From positions 248,001 through 312,000 of the forward strand of contig NZ_JAGJEH010000008.1 in the NCBI RefSeq assembly GCF_018100925.1: DNA of 64,000 nucleotides. Reading direction: 5' to 3'. Source of the stretch: Pseudoalteromonas luteoviolacea (lineage in GTDB: Bacteria; Pseudomonadota; Gammaproteobacteria; Enterobacterales; Alteromonadaceae). Shown here one piece after another: positions 52,135-61,568 of this stretch. Each line of letters starts with the position of its first letter. Position 1 is the first letter of the stretch. Below the pieces are notes generated by a model. That model worked only from the letters and a program-made list of their open reading frames with translations. It did not search any database and was not told the origin of the DNA. The position numbers and the translations under genes were made by a program.

Positions 52135-53010
52135 TTATTGTTTTGTAATTCCGCTAACTCGTGTCCACTCACCCTCTTGCTTTATTGCGTCTAAATCAAT
52201 ATGTGGGGCGTATACGTCTGCGACAGATTGCGCTTGCTCTTCTAAGATACCTGACATGGCGATTGCACCTTTTGGCTTCAAAAAGCCCAGAATAATTTCA
52301 TGGAGCTCGCGTAGTGGTTGTGCCAAGATATTTGCAACAACAATGTCGGCTTTAAAGTCAGGCTGGTTTTCCGGTAAATAGACTTCTAGCTTGTCAGCGA
52401 CGCCATTTCGCTCCGCGTTATCTCTGCTTGCTACCAGCGCTTGTGGGTCGATATCTATGCCGATAACACGCTCAGCGCCAAGTTTGATAGCAGCGATACC
52501 TAAAATACCTGAGCCACACCCAAAATCGACAACCGTTTTACCGCTTAGATCCTGTGCCTCAAGCCACTTTAGACATAGTGACGTGGTTGCATGTGTGCCT
52601 GTACCAAATGCTAACCCAGGATCTAAAAGTACGTTTACTGCGTCAGGTTCCGGTATGTCACGCCAACTAGGACATATCCATAAACGTTCACCAAACTTGA
52701 TTGGATGGAAGTTATCCATCCACTCTCTTTCCCAGTCTTTATCTTCTAGCTGCTCGACTTTATATTTTGGCGCTTCGGCCATATTGTCAGTTAGGTAGTC
52801 AACGACGGATTGCATATCATGGGTCGCTTCAAACAAACCTATCACTGTTGTTTCAGGCCATAAAATGACTTCTCCTGGCTTAGGCTCATAGACAGGGTTA
52901 TTTTGGCTATCGATGAATGTGACAGATGGGCACCCAATGTCCATCAGCAAATCACTGATCAGGTCTGCCGTTTCTTTGTTAGCATCTATTCGGATTTGGA
53001 TCCACGCCAT
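52135..53010 (-). CDS. prmA: ribosomal protein L11 methyltransferase
   Basis: 291 residues. N-terminal substrate-recognition domain (about 1-65) and a class I methyltransferase domain with SAM loop VVDFGCGSGILGIAAIKLGA (about 163-182), GTGTHATTSLCLKWLE and the NPPY-like VVANILAQPL. It trimethylates ribosomal protein L11. Located downstream of rpoD behind a strong terminator. Confidence 0.96.
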   Translation of the reverse strand: MAWIQIRIDANKETADLISDLLMDIGCPSVTFIDSQNNPVYEPKPGEVILWPETTVIGLFEATHDMQSVVDYLTDNMAEAPKYKVEQLEDKDWEREWMDNFHPIKFGERLWICPSWRDIPEPDAVNVLLDPGLAFGTGTHATTSLCLKWLEAQDLSGKTVVDFGCGSGILGIAAIKLGAERVIGIDIDPQALVASRDNAERNGVADKLEVYLPENQPDFKADIVVANILAQPLRELHEIILGFLKPKGAIAMSGILEEQAQSVADVYAPHIDLDAIKQEGEWTRVSGITKQ

Positions 53011-53158
53011 AGTGTTGTTCCTATTAAACTTTTATCATCTATTGATTGCGCGCAACATTTCACGGCTATTACACGTGATAAAGAGCGCGACAGATTGCGT
53101 GTATATGGACTATAAGCTTATTCCAGCAGTTGTAGGGATACACACATTTTATTCAAAT

Positions 53159-53187
53159 AAAAAGGCCGCATAATGCGGCCTTTTTCT
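53159..53187 (-). terminator. terminator of rpoD
   Basis: 12-bp stem AAAAAGGCCGCA/TGCGGCCTTTTT with loop TAA, T-tract on both sides; 14 bp past the rpoD stop. Confidence 0.88.
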
Positions 53188-53200
53188 GTATTTATTACTC

Positions 53201-55042
53201 TTAGCCTTTGACGTCTAAGAAGCTTTTCAGCAGATCAGAACGAGAAGGGTGGCGAAGTTTGCGCAAAGCTTTCGCTTCAATCTGACGAATACGCTCTCGG
53301 GTTACATCAAACTGCTTACCAACCTCTTCTAACGTGTGGTCAGTGTTCATATCAATACCAAAACGCATACGAAGTACTTTTGCTTCTCTTGCAGTTAAGC
53401 CTGCAAGTACTTCATTGGTGGCACCACGAAGGCTTTCCATTGTTGCAGAGTCAATCGGAGATTCAATGGTTGTATCTTCGATGAAATCACCTAAGTGCGA
53501 ATCTTCATCATCACCAATAGGTGTCTCCATTGAAATCGGCTCTTTGGCAATTTTTAACACCTTACGGATTTTATCCTCTGGCATCATCATGCGCTCAGCT
53601 AATTCCTCAGGACTAGGCTCTCGACCCATTTCCTGTAGCATCTGGCGAGAGATACGATTAAGTTTATTAATCGTTTCAATCATGTGCACTGGTATACGAA
53701 TGGTTCTAGCTTGGTCTGCAATTGAACGCGTAATGGCTTGTCGGATCCACCAAGTCGCATAAGTTGAGAACTTATAACCACGACGGTATTCAAATTTATC
53801 AACCGCTTTCATTAGACCAATGTTACCTTCTTGGATCAGATCCAAGAATTGTAGGCCACGGTTGGTGTATTTTTTAGCGATTGAAATTACAAGACGTAAG
53901 TTAGCTTCAACCATTTCCTTTTTCGCACGGCGGGCTTTCGCTTCACCTATGCTCATACGGCGGTTGATGTCTTTGATGCGCTCGACACTCAGACCAGTAC
54001 TTTCTTCAATGGCTTTAAGTTTATTGACGCAGCGCTCGATTTCAGGCTTAACCTCACGAAGCTTATCTGAATGTTTTTCTCCAGATGCGATTTCTGCATC
54101 AATCCAAGCGACATCAGTTTCGTTGTTAGCAAAATGCTTAACGAACGTTTTCTTCGGTAACTTAGCAATCTGAACAGCTTGCTTCATGATGATACGCTCT
54201 TGAACACGTACTTTGTCCATCATTTCTCGCATGTTATTAACCATGCGGTCAAACTGCTTAGGTACTAATTTGAATTTACGGAATAGCTCGCCGATTTCTT
54301 TGATTGCAGCTTGAGAATCTGGGTGGCTACGACCTTTGTCTTCGAAACATTGACGTGCACTGATATATAAAGAACGTAACTCTTCGAAATGTTCACGGGC
54401 AACTTCAGGATCTGGCCCTGATTCACCTTCTTCCGAATCATCGTCTTCATCACCTTCATCGTCTTCGTCGTCTAAGTCTTCTTCACTTAGTTCAGAACCA
54501 ATATGGGTTGCTGAGATGGTTGCTTCATCATCTTCCAGTGAGTCAAAAAAGCCAGTAACGATGTCGCTTAGGCGCATCTCTTCAGCTTCGTATTTGTCCC
54601 ACTGTTCAAGTAAATACGTGATTGCTTCAGGGTATTCAGCAACAGAGATCTGTACCTGATTTATTCCCTCTTCAATACGCTTTGCTATTAGTATTTCGCC
54701 TTCCCGAGTCAGTAGTTCAACGGTGCCCATTTCACGCATATACATACGTACAGGGTCAGTTGTTCTGCCAATTTCTTTTTCTACCGTTGCTAGCGCAGCT
54801 GCCGCCGCTTCTGCTGCATCCTCGTCGGTGGTTGTTTCTTGCATCATCAGCTCATCGGCATCAGGGGCTGCTTCAGAAACCTGAATACCCATATCATTTA
54901 TCATGCTAATGATATCTTCGACTTGATCCGAATCTATGATGTCTTGTGGAAGGTGATCGTTAACTTCTGCAAAAGTTAAGTAACCTTGCTCTTTACCTTT
55001 CTGAATCAGAAGTTTGAGTTGTGACTGAGGAGATTGATCCAT
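53201..55042 (-). CDS. rpoD: RNA polymerase sigma-70 factor
   Basis: 613 residues from ATG 55042, which aligns with E. coli (MDQSPQSQLKLL against MEQNPQSQLKLL); a GTG 18 bp upstream is also open. Region 1.1, an acidic stretch (DDEDDEGDEDDDSEEGE, about 205-220), region 2 (LQFLDLIQEGNIGLMKAVD), region 3 and region 4 with VTRERIRQIEAKALRKLRHP. Recognises housekeeping promoters. Third gene of the rpsU-yqeY-dnaG-rpoD operon. Confidence 0.98.
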   Translation of the reverse strand: MDQSPQSQLKLLIQKGKEQGYLTFAEVNDHLPQDIIDSDQVEDIISMINDMGIQVSEAAPDADELMMQETTTDEDAAEAAAAALATVEKEIGRTTDPVRMYMREMGTVELLTREGEILIAKRIEEGINQVQISVAEYPEAITYLLEQWDKYEAEEMRLSDIVTGFFDSLEDDEATISATHIGSELSEEDLDDEDDEGDEDDDSEEGESGPDPEVAREHFEELRSLYISARQCFEDKGRSHPDSQAAIKEIGELFRKFKLVPKQFDRMVNNMREMMDKVRVQERIIMKQAVQIAKLPKKTFVKHFANNETDVAWIDAEIASGEKHSDKLREVKPEIERCVNKLKAIEESTGLSVERIKDINRRMSIGEAKARRAKKEMVEANLRLVISIAKKYTNRGLQFLDLIQEGNIGLMKAVDKFEYRRGYKFSTYATWWIRQAITRSIADQARTIRIPVHMIETINKLNRISRQMLQEMGREPSPEELAERMMMPEDKIRKVLKIAKEPISMETPIGDDEDSHLGDFIEDTTIESPIDSATMESLRGATNEVLAGLTAREAKVLRMRFGIDMNTDHTLEEVGKQFDVTRERIRQIEAKALRKLRHPSRSDLLKSFLDVKG

Positions 55043-55145
55043 AGAGATTTTTGCTTCCACTCTGATAAAGTTTATACAACGGGCGCCAGCTAAAAACAGC
55101 GTTATTTTGGTTGACGCAGTGAATAGAACATTATAACACCAAAAA

Positions 55146-56903
55146 TTAATTTTGACCAGTTCTACGAGAGCCTAAAGCTTGTGTTAATAACGCACATTCC
55201 AGTCGTTCATCGCTACTTAGGCCTTCTGTTTTGTCTTTAATAAGTAAGGTCTCAAGTCGCAAATTTAAACACTGATCTTCAATAAATTTAAATGTATGTT
55301 TAAATTCATCCTCTAAAGCTTCTTCATGAATATTATGCTGCCAAGTAGCTAGCTTTTTTAGAGCCTCATAATCTTGGCCATTTCTAAAAGATTCTAAAAT
55401 GTGTGCGGTGGTATATTGAGTGTTTTCTAAACATGTCTGTTGTAACCTTAAAAACAACGCCATGCCAGGTAATTGCATATGTGCAAGCTCGGGTAAATAG
55501 TCGACGCTTTGCGCAAGCTGGGGGTGTTGTAACAATAAACCGATAGCACGGCGCATCGGTGTTACCTTAAACTTTCGTTCAATGGTATGTTGTTTTTTAG
55601 GGGTCGAAAGCTTAGCTGTGAGCTGCTCGCGTGTGCGCCCGATCAATCTTGCTAATGTAGTGAGCAGAGATTCTTGGTAAAATTCACTGGGTATTTTATT
55701 GATCAGTGGGATCGCTTCTGCGAGTAACTTGGCTTTTCCTGCATCAGTTGTTAGGTCGCATTGTTCAGATAGTCTATTAAAGAGGACTTTACTGTAATCA
55801 TCTGCGCTTAATAGCCTTTCTTCGAAACGTACTTTTCCTTCTTTTTGCACCAAAGAATCAGGATCTTCTCCATCGGGTAAAAATACAAACCCAAGTGATT
55901 TACCATCTTTGAGATTGGGTAAAGCATGTTCAAGTGCACGCCATGCGGCATCTCGTCCAGCTCTATCACCATCGTAACAGCACACAACTTTATCAGTATT
56001 TCGAAACAATGTTTGCATATGCTCAAGGGTTGTCGCAGTACCAAGAGCTGCGACTGCATAGTCAATACCATATTCTGAAAGGGCTACTACATCCATATAT
56101 CCCTCTACGATAAGCACTTGTTCTAGTTTTTTATGTGCTTGTTTTGCTTCGTAGAAACCGTACAGTTCAAAGCTTTTGTGGAATATTCTGGTTTCTGGTG
56201 AGTTCAAATATTTCGGGCCTTGATCTTGACCCATAACTCGACCACCAAATGCGATAACCCGACCTCGTTTGTCACGAATAGGAAACATCAAACGGTCACG
56301 GAAAAAGTCGAATTGCCTACCAGGTGTCTTTTCACTTGCCAGTTTTAATTCTACAAGTTGTTGCCGCTGTGACGGGTTGCGTGCAAGCTTACCAATTAAG
56401 GCATCCCACTCAGGCGGCGCATAGCCGATTTGAAATTTGCTGACTGTTTGTTCTGAAAGCCCTCGCCCTCTGACATAGTTTTGTACTTGCGCTGCATTAC
56501 TATGTGTATTTAATTGCTGCTGGTAAAAGCGGGTAGTGTGCATCATCAAGTCATAGTCTGACTTCTTTTCTTCAAAGCTTCGTTGTGGTCCGCCGATCCC
56601 TTGTTCTCTCGGGATCTCAAGGTTGTACATACTAGCGAGTTCTTCAATGGCATCAACAAACTCAAGTTTGTCGTACTCCATCAAAAATGAAATGGCATTA
56701 CCATTCGCACCACAACCAAAGCAATGATAAAACTGCTTATCTCTAGAAACGGTAAATGACGGGGATTTTTCATTGTGAAACGGACAGCAGGCCTGATAAT
56801 CTTTTCCTGCTTTTTTTAGGCCAACACGACCGTCAATTAATTCGACGATGTCAGTTCTAGCCAATAGGTCATCGATAAACTGTCTTGGAATTTTGCCAGC
56901 CAT
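55146..56903 (-). CDS. dnaG: DNA primase
   Basis: 585 residues. CHC2 zinc finger (CCPFHNEKSPSFTVSRD ... FYHCFGCG, about 39-65), RNA polymerase domain with TOPRIM marks VEGYMDVVAL and YDGDRAGRDAAW, and a C-terminal helicase-binding domain (from about 440). Makes RNA primers for replication. Confidence 0.97.
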   Translation of the reverse strand: MAGKIPRQFIDDLLARTDIVELIDGRVGLKKAGKDYQACCPFHNEKSPSFTVSRDKQFYHCFGCGANGNAISFLMEYDKLEFVDAIEELASMYNLEIPREQGIGGPQRSFEEKKSDYDLMMHTTRFYQQQLNTHSNAAQVQNYVRGRGLSEQTVSKFQIGYAPPEWDALIGKLARNPSQRQQLVELKLASEKTPGRQFDFFRDRLMFPIRDKRGRVIAFGGRVMGQDQGPKYLNSPETRIFHKSFELYGFYEAKQAHKKLEQVLIVEGYMDVVALSEYGIDYAVAALGTATTLEHMQTLFRNTDKVVCCYDGDRAGRDAAWRALEHALPNLKDGKSLGFVFLPDGEDPDSLVQKEGKVRFEERLLSADDYSKVLFNRLSEQCDLTTDAGKAKLLAEAIPLINKIPSEFYQESLLTTLARLIGRTREQLTAKLSTPKKQHTIERKFKVTPMRRAIGLLLQHPQLAQSVDYLPELAHMQLPGMALFLRLQQTCLENTQYTTAHILESFRNGQDYEALKKLATWQHNIHEEALEDEFKHTFKFIEDQCLNLRLETLLIKDKTEGLSSDERLECALLTQALGSRRTGQN

Positions 56904-56927
56904 AGTTTTCCTAACGCTTATACGAAG

Positions 56928-56950
56928 AAACCGAGCACGAGGCTCGGTTT
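56928..56950 (-). terminator. internal terminator between yqeY and dnaG
   Basis: 9-bp stem AAACCGAGC/GCTCGGTTT with loop ACGAG, in the gap before dnaG. E. coli has a comparable partial terminator between rpsU and dnaG that lowers primase output. Confidence 0.65.
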
Positions 56951-56979
56951 ACTAATTTCATACATTTGTATGTGGGTAA

Positions 56980-57426
56980 TTATGCGCTTAATCTTTGTTT
57001 AATTAAACCAGAGATTTTGCCCATGTCGGCACGACCTTCCGCTTTCGCTTTGATCATACCCATTACTTTACCCATGTCTTGCATACCAGCTGCGCCTGTG
57101 TCAGCGATTGCAGCATCGATCATCTCAAGTACTTCTTCTTCAGACAAAGGCTGAGGTAAGAATGACTCAAGCACTGATATTTCACCAGCTTCGATTTGTG
57201 CTAAGTCTTCTCTTCCAGCATCAGTATACTGTGTGAAAGAGTCTTTACGCTGTTTAACCAGTTTAACCAACACCGAGGTGATACCAGCATCATCTAACGT
57301 TGTCTGGTTATCAATTTCGCGTTGCTTGACTTCAGCTAGAGCTGCTCTGATAGCCGTAAGACGAGGTTTGTCTTTGGCTTTCATTGCTTCCTTTTGGGCG
57401 TCTTTTAGCGTCGCTAATAAGCTCAT
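56980..57426 (-). CDS. yqeY: GatB/YqeY domain protein
   Basis: 148 residues, all helical: KDAQKEAMKAKDKPRLTAIR at the start and MGKVMGMIKAKAEGRADMGK near the end, the YqeY pattern. The fold is shared with the tRNA-binding tail of GatB, but the cellular role is unclear. It is 21 bp after rpsU, inserted in the macromolecular synthesis operon as in many non-enteric gammaproteobacteria. Confidence 0.92.
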   Translation of the reverse strand: MSLLATLKDAQKEAMKAKDKPRLTAIRAALAEVKQREIDNQTTLDDAGITSVLVKLVKQRKDSFTQYTDAGREDLAQIEAGEISVLESFLPQPLSEEEVLEMIDAAIADTGAAGMQDMGKVMGMIKAKAEGRADMGKISGLIKQRLSA

Positions 57427-57447
57427 ATGTACAAGACCAAATGTTAA

Positions 57448-57663
57448 TTAGTATAGTTTAACGCGACGTGCGTTTTCACGAGAAAGCTTCTTCATGTGAC
57501 GCTTTACAGCTGCTGCTTTCTTACGCTTACGCTCTGCAGTTGGCTTCTCATAGTGCTCGCGACGACGAACTTCTGAAAGGATACCTGCTTTTTCACATGA
57601 ACGCTTGAAACGACGAAGTGCTACGTCAAACGGTTCGTTTTCTCTTACTTTAATTACTGGCAT
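57448..57663 (-). CDS. rpsU: 30S ribosomal protein S21
   Basis: 71 residues, matching the family exactly in length: MPVIKVRENEPFDVALRRFK, then a strongly basic tail (RKRKKAAAVKRHMKKLSREN). Helps 16S rRNA 3'-end base pairing with messages. First gene of the operon. Confidence 0.98.
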   Translation of the reverse strand: MPVIKVRENEPFDVALRRFKRSCEKAGILSEVRRREHYEKPTAERKRKKAAAVKRHMKKLSRENARRVKLY

Positions 57664-57777
57664 TAAAAATTCACCTACCTAAATAATGAGCTTGGCTCAA
57701 ATTGACCGAAAAATGGTCAATTGGTTCAAAAATGGTGCGGTATTGTAAGCCGAAGCGAGACCGCGTGTAAAGATCAA

Positions 57778-57806
57778 ATTATAGCGGATCTCAATAATTG
57801 TGTCAT
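57778..57806 (-). promoter_or_regulatory. sigma-70 promoter of rpsU operon
   Basis: Minus strand: -35 ATGACA (57806-57801), 17-bp spacer, -10 TATAAT (57783-57778). Located 115 bp before the rpsU ATG. Confidence 0.7.
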
Positions 57807-57827
57807 GTACTAATATCCGTGGGCTAT

Positions 57828-58424
57828 TTAAGATGCTGATATGTCAGTTCGACGAAAAAGCATGCAGCTCACTTGTCCTGCCTTTTTCTCTTTTAGCAAC
57901 TGCCAGTTAGCTGGAAAATTTGGTTGTGCTTCTTTCTCAAATTCAACATAAATTAGCGAATCATGATTTAGCCACCCAGCGCTTTCGAGCAATTCGCAAC
58001 AGGGAGAAACAAGGTTCTTTCTAAAAGGAGGATCGAGATAAACAATGTCGAAATTGCGTTGTTGTGAGTTGTTACTCAAATAATCTAATGCATTACTGTT
58101 TATGACCTGTGCGTTATCCAACGCAAGTGTTTGTATATTTTGTTTGATTTGGGCTGCGGCAGTTTTGTCCAATTCTATAAAGGTTGCATGATTGGCAAAT
58201 CGCGAAAGGGATTCAAAACCTAAGCTGCCAGAGCCGGCAAAACAATCAAGAACATCTGCATCTCGGGTGTCAGCCATTAGCCAATTGAATACAGTTTCTT
58301 TAACTCGATCGGTCGTAGGCCGAAGGCCTTCAACATCTTTAACTGGTAATTTTCGGCCTTTAAATTTACCGCTAATAATTCGAATGTGGCCATCCGTTCG
58401 AGTTTGAGGCTTTCTTTTTTTCAT
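57828..58424 (-). CDS. rsmD: 16S rRNA (guanine(966)-N(2))-methyltransferase RsmD
   Basis: 198 residues. IRIISGKFKGRKLPV, then LRPTTDRVKETVFNWL, SAM loop VLDCFAGSGSLGFE and the catalytic DPPF in VYLDPPFRKN. Methylates G966 in 16S rRNA. Divergent from ftsY, the usual arrangement; the 287-bp gap between them must hold both promoters. Confidence 0.96.
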   Translation of the reverse strand: MKKRKPQTRTDGHIRIISGKFKGRKLPVKDVEGLRPTTDRVKETVFNWLMADTRDADVLDCFAGSGSLGFESLSRFANHATFIELDKTAAAQIKQNIQTLALDNAQVINSNALDYLSNNSQQRNFDIVYLDPPFRKNLVSPCCELLESAGWLNHDSLIYVEFEKEAQPNFPANWQLLKEKKAGQVSCMLFRRTDISAS

Positions 58425-58711
58425 ATATTTTCACTATCGAGTTGGTTGTGCTCGATTATAAAGTTTTCATCTACTTGGAACATGATACACTACGCGCATA
58501 TTATGGCGTTAACTTAGTGATTATAACAATTATCGCAAAGTCTTTTATGTGATTATTAATGTCTTTGTACAAGCCCTAGAGTCTAATAAACACTGGTAAT
58601 AAGTGCAGCGCAGTCAATGCGACCTGCACAGCGTTGTGCTTTATGGTGGTGATCATAGATACGGTTATGGCGACTAAATCACGATACAAACTTTAATGGT
58701 ATTAGTTGGTT

Positions 58712-60781
58712 ATGGGAAAGAAAAACAAATTTTTATCTTGGTTGGGATTTGGTAAATCCGACAAAGAACAAGCAGAGCGTGAAGAAGCAGAGCGTTTAGC
58801 CAAAGAACAGGCAGAGCGTGAAGAAGCAGAGCGTTTAGCCAAAGAACACGCAGAGCGTGAAGAAGCAGAACGTTTAGCCAAAGAACAGGCAGAGCGTGAA
58901 GAAGCAGAACGTTTAGCCAAAGAACAGGCAGAGCGTGAAGAAGCAGAGCGTTTAGCCAAAGAACAGGCAGAGCGTGAAGAAGCAGAGCGTTTAGCCAAAG
59001 AGCAGGCAGAGCGTGAAGAAGCAGAGCGTTTAGCCAAAGAAAAAGAACAGGCAGAGCGTGAAGAAGCAGAACGTCTTGCTAAAGAACAAGCTGAACGTGA
59101 AGAAGCAGAACGTTTAGCCAAAGAACAAGCAGAGCGTGAAGAAGCAGAACGTTTAGCCAAAGAACAGGCAGAGCGTGAAGAAGCAGAACGTTTAGCCAAA
59201 GAACAAGCTGAGCGTGAAGAAGCAGAACGTTTAGCCACAGAACAAACAGTGCATGAAGAAGCAGAACGTTTAGCCAAAGAACAAGCTGAGCGCGAAGAAG
59301 CAGAGCGTTTAGCCAAAGAGCAGGCAGAGCGCGAAGAAGCAGAGCGTCTTGCTAAAGAGCAAGCTGAGCGCGAAGAAGCAGCGCGTCTTGCTAAAGAGCA
59401 AGCTGAACGCGAAGAAGCAGAGCGTCTCGCTAAAGAGCAAGTTGAGCGTGAAGAAGCAGCGCGTCTTGCTAAAGAGCAAGCTGAACGTGAAGAAGCAGAA
59501 CGTCTTGCTAAAGAACAAGCTGAACGTGAAGAAGCAGAGCGTTTAGCCAAAGAACAAGCTGAGCGTGAAGAAGCAGAACGTCTTGCTAAAGAGCAAGCTG
59601 AGCGCGAAGAAGCAGAGCGTTTAGCCAAAGAACAAGCTGAGCGTGAAGAAGCAGAACGTCTTGCAAAAGAGCAAGCTGAGCGTGAAGAAGCAGAACGTCT
59701 TGCTAAAGAGCAAGCTGAACGTGAAGAAGCAGAACGTCTTGCTAAAGAGCAAGCTGAGCGTGAAGAAGCAGAACGTCTTGCTAAAGAGCAAGCTGAGCGT
59801 GAAGAAGCAGAGCGTTTAGCCAAAGAGCAGGCAGAAGCAGAAAAACCAAAGAAGAAAGGCTTTTTTGCACGTTTAAAACAAGGTCTTTTGAAAACCAAAG
59901 AAAATATTGGCTCTGGCTTTGCGTCGATATTCCGAGGTAAAAAAATTGATGATGATCTGTTCGAGGAACTAGAAACACAGTTACTAACAGCTGATTTGGG
60001 CGTTGAAACGACCATGAAGTTGATTGATAACTTGACGGATGCAGCTGATCGCAAGCAATTAAAAGATGGCGATGCGCTATACGAGTTGATGAAAAGTGAA
60101 ATGGCTGAGATCTTAAAAGATGCAGAGCAACCACTTGAAATTAATTCGGGTAAAAAACCTCACGTCATTCTAATGGTAGGTGTAAATGGAGTCGGTAAAA
60201 CGACGACCATAGGTAAAATGGCGAAGCAATTCCAATCGCAGGGGAAATCTGTGATGTTGGCTGCTGGTGATACGTTCCGTGCAGCGGCGGTAGAGCAGTT
60301 ACAAGTTTGGGGTGAGCGAAATGATATCCCTGTAGTCGCACAGCATACTGGTGCCGATAGTGCTTCTGTTGTATTTGATGCCTTTCAAGCCGCACAGGCT
60401 CGTAATGTCGATGTACTAATCGCTGATACGGCAGGCCGTCTACAAAATAAAGACAACCTTATGCAAGAGCTTGAAAAAATTGCGCGAGTAATGAAAAAGC
60501 TAGATCCTGAAGCGCCTCATGAAGTGATGTTAACAATTGATGCGGGCACCGGACAAAATGCAATTAGCCAAGTTAAACTATTTGATCAGGCTGTTGGTTT
60601 GACGGGTATTACCTTGACCAAGCTAGATGGTACAGCTAAAGGTGGGGTTATTTTTGCGGTTGCGGATCAATTTAAGGTGCCAATTCGTTATATTGGTGTC
60701 GGTGAAGGAATCGATGATTTGAGAACCTTTAAGAGCGATGACTTTATCGAGGCACTATTTAGCCAAGATGATGAGAAGTAA
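58712..60781 (+). CDS. ftsY: signal recognition particle receptor FtsY with repeat-rich A domain
   Basis: 689 residues from ATG 58712 (E. coli 497). A short N-terminal amphipathic stretch (KKNKFLSWLGFGK) is followed by 27 copies of a 13-residue repeat (about residues 19-371), then the NG GTPase core: FFARLKQGLLKTKENIGSGF, P-loop GVNGVGKTTTIGKMA, DTAGRLQN and TKLDGTAKGGV. FtsY docks ribosomes carrying SRP at the inner membrane. The acidic A domain in other species is shorter and not so regular. Start has a weak ribosome site; a TTG at 58706 is open too. Confidence 0.95.
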   Translation: MGKKNKFLSWLGFGKSDKEQAEREEAERLAKEQAEREEAERLAKEHAEREEAERLAKEQAEREEAERLAKEQAEREEAERLAKEQAEREEAERLAKEQAEREEAERLAKEKEQAEREEAERLAKEQAEREEAERLAKEQAEREEAERLAKEQAEREEAERLAKEQAEREEAERLATEQTVHEEAERLAKEQAEREEAERLAKEQAEREEAERLAKEQAEREEAARLAKEQAEREEAERLAKEQVEREEAARLAKEQAEREEAERLAKEQAEREEAERLAKEQAEREEAERLAKEQAEREEAERLAKEQAEREEAERLAKEQAEREEAERLAKEQAEREEAERLAKEQAEREEAERLAKEQAEREEAERLAKEQAEAEKPKKKGFFARLKQGLLKTKENIGSGFASIFRGKKIDDDLFEELETQLLTADLGVETTMKLIDNLTDAADRKQLKDGDALYELMKSEMAEILKDAEQPLEINSGKKPHVILMVGVNGVGKTTTIGKMAKQFQSQGKSVMLAAGDTFRAAAVEQLQVWGERNDIPVVAQHTGADSASVVFDAFQAAQARNVDVLIADTAGRLQNKDNLMQELEKIARVMKKLDPEAPHEVMLTIDAGTGQNAISQVKLFDQAVGLTGITLTKLDGTAKGGVIFAVADQFKVPIRYIGVGEGIDDLRTFKSDDFIEALFSQDDEK
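58766..59824 (+). repeat. 27 x 39-bp tandem repeat in ftsY
   Basis: 1059 bp = 27 units of 13 codons (consensus EQAEREEAERLAK) plus one two-codon insert (Lys-Glu register shift after unit 7). Units differ mostly by silent changes of two types; a few carry changes (His for Gln in unit 3; TVH in unit 13; Ala for Glu in units 16 and 18). The predicted protein form is a long charged single helix. Confidence 0.95.
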
Positions 60782-60795
60782 CAGCTAAGAGTTAG

Positions 60796-60824
60796 AAAGC
60801 GCCCACTTAGTCGAGGCGCTTTTT
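60796..60824 (+). terminator. terminator-like hairpin between ftsY and ftsE
   Basis: AAAGCGCC/GGCGCTTT stem, loop of 11, followed by T residues. It suggests ftsEX can be transcribed apart from ftsY. Confidence 0.65.
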
Positions 60825-60863
60825 AACTTTAAGGATGGAGCGCATGCATTTTGTAGGTCGCAT

Positions 60864-61568
60864 ATGATTAAATTTGAACAAGTAAGCAAAACTTACCCTG
60901 GTGGTCACCGAGCTCTAGAAAAAGTAAGTTTCGAGCTTGGCAAGGGTGAGCTGGCCTTTTTAACAGGCCACAGTGGCGCAGGAAAAAGCACGCTACTGAA
61001 GTTGATAAGCTTAATGGAGCGCCCCTCTGCAGGAAAAGTATCTATTAACGATGTCGATTTAAACAGTATCTCCAATCGCCAAGTCCCTTTTGTTCGTCGT
61101 GATATCGGTATTATCTTTCAAAACCATCGATTACTTGAACGTTATAATGTTTTCGACAACGTTGCTCTACCTCTGGTAATTGAAGGTACACACAGAAAGC
61201 ATATTACTAAACGTGTTCATGCCGCATTGGACAAAGTTGGGTTATTGGACAAAATAAAGTGTCAACCTAGTACATTGTCTGGAGGAGAGCAGCAACGAGT
61301 CGGTATTGCCAGAGCAATTGTAAACTCTCCGCCTTTGCTGCTAGCAGATGAGCCAACAGGTAATTTAGATCCAGAGTTATCAATGGAAATTTTAAGCTTG
61401 TTTGAAGATTTTAATCGTCATGGTACATCTGTGCTTATCGCCACCCATGATTTGGGTTTGATTGCCCGTATGAAGTACCGTAGCCTGACACTTGATCATG
61501 GTCGCATGCTGCAAGACCCTCTAGCCATTGACCCTCTTAAAGGTGACTTTATCGGGGGGACACTATGA
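60864..61568 (+). CDS. ftsE: cell division ATP-binding protein FtsE
   Basis: 234 residues. Walker A GHSGAGKSTLL (about 36-46), signature LSGGEQQRVGIARAI, Walker B LLLADEPTGNLD, switch His in IATHDLGL. With FtsX it controls septal peptidoglycan hydrolases. The tail beyond about 210 (HGRMLQDPLAIDPLKGDFIG) is a little longer than in E. coli. The ftsX ATG overlaps its stop by 4 bp. Confidence 0.97.
   Translation: MIKFEQVSKTYPGGHRALEKVSFELGKGELAFLTGHSGAGKSTLLKLISLMERPSAGKVSINDVDLNSISNRQVPFVRRDIGIIFQNHRLLERYNVFDNVALPLVIEGTHRKHITKRVHAALDKVGLLDKIKCQPSTLSGGEQQRVGIARAIVNSPPLLLADEPTGNLDPELSMEILSLFEDFNRHGTSVLIATHDLGLIARMKYRSLTLDHGRMLQDPLAIDPLKGDFIGGTL

Noticed and set aside
58702..60054. 450-codon open frame on the minus strand across ftsY
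   Set aside because: It is a by-product of the 39-bp repeat, whose length is a multiple of three; its Ser/Ala/Arg repeat protein has no ribosome site and lies antisense to a certain gene.
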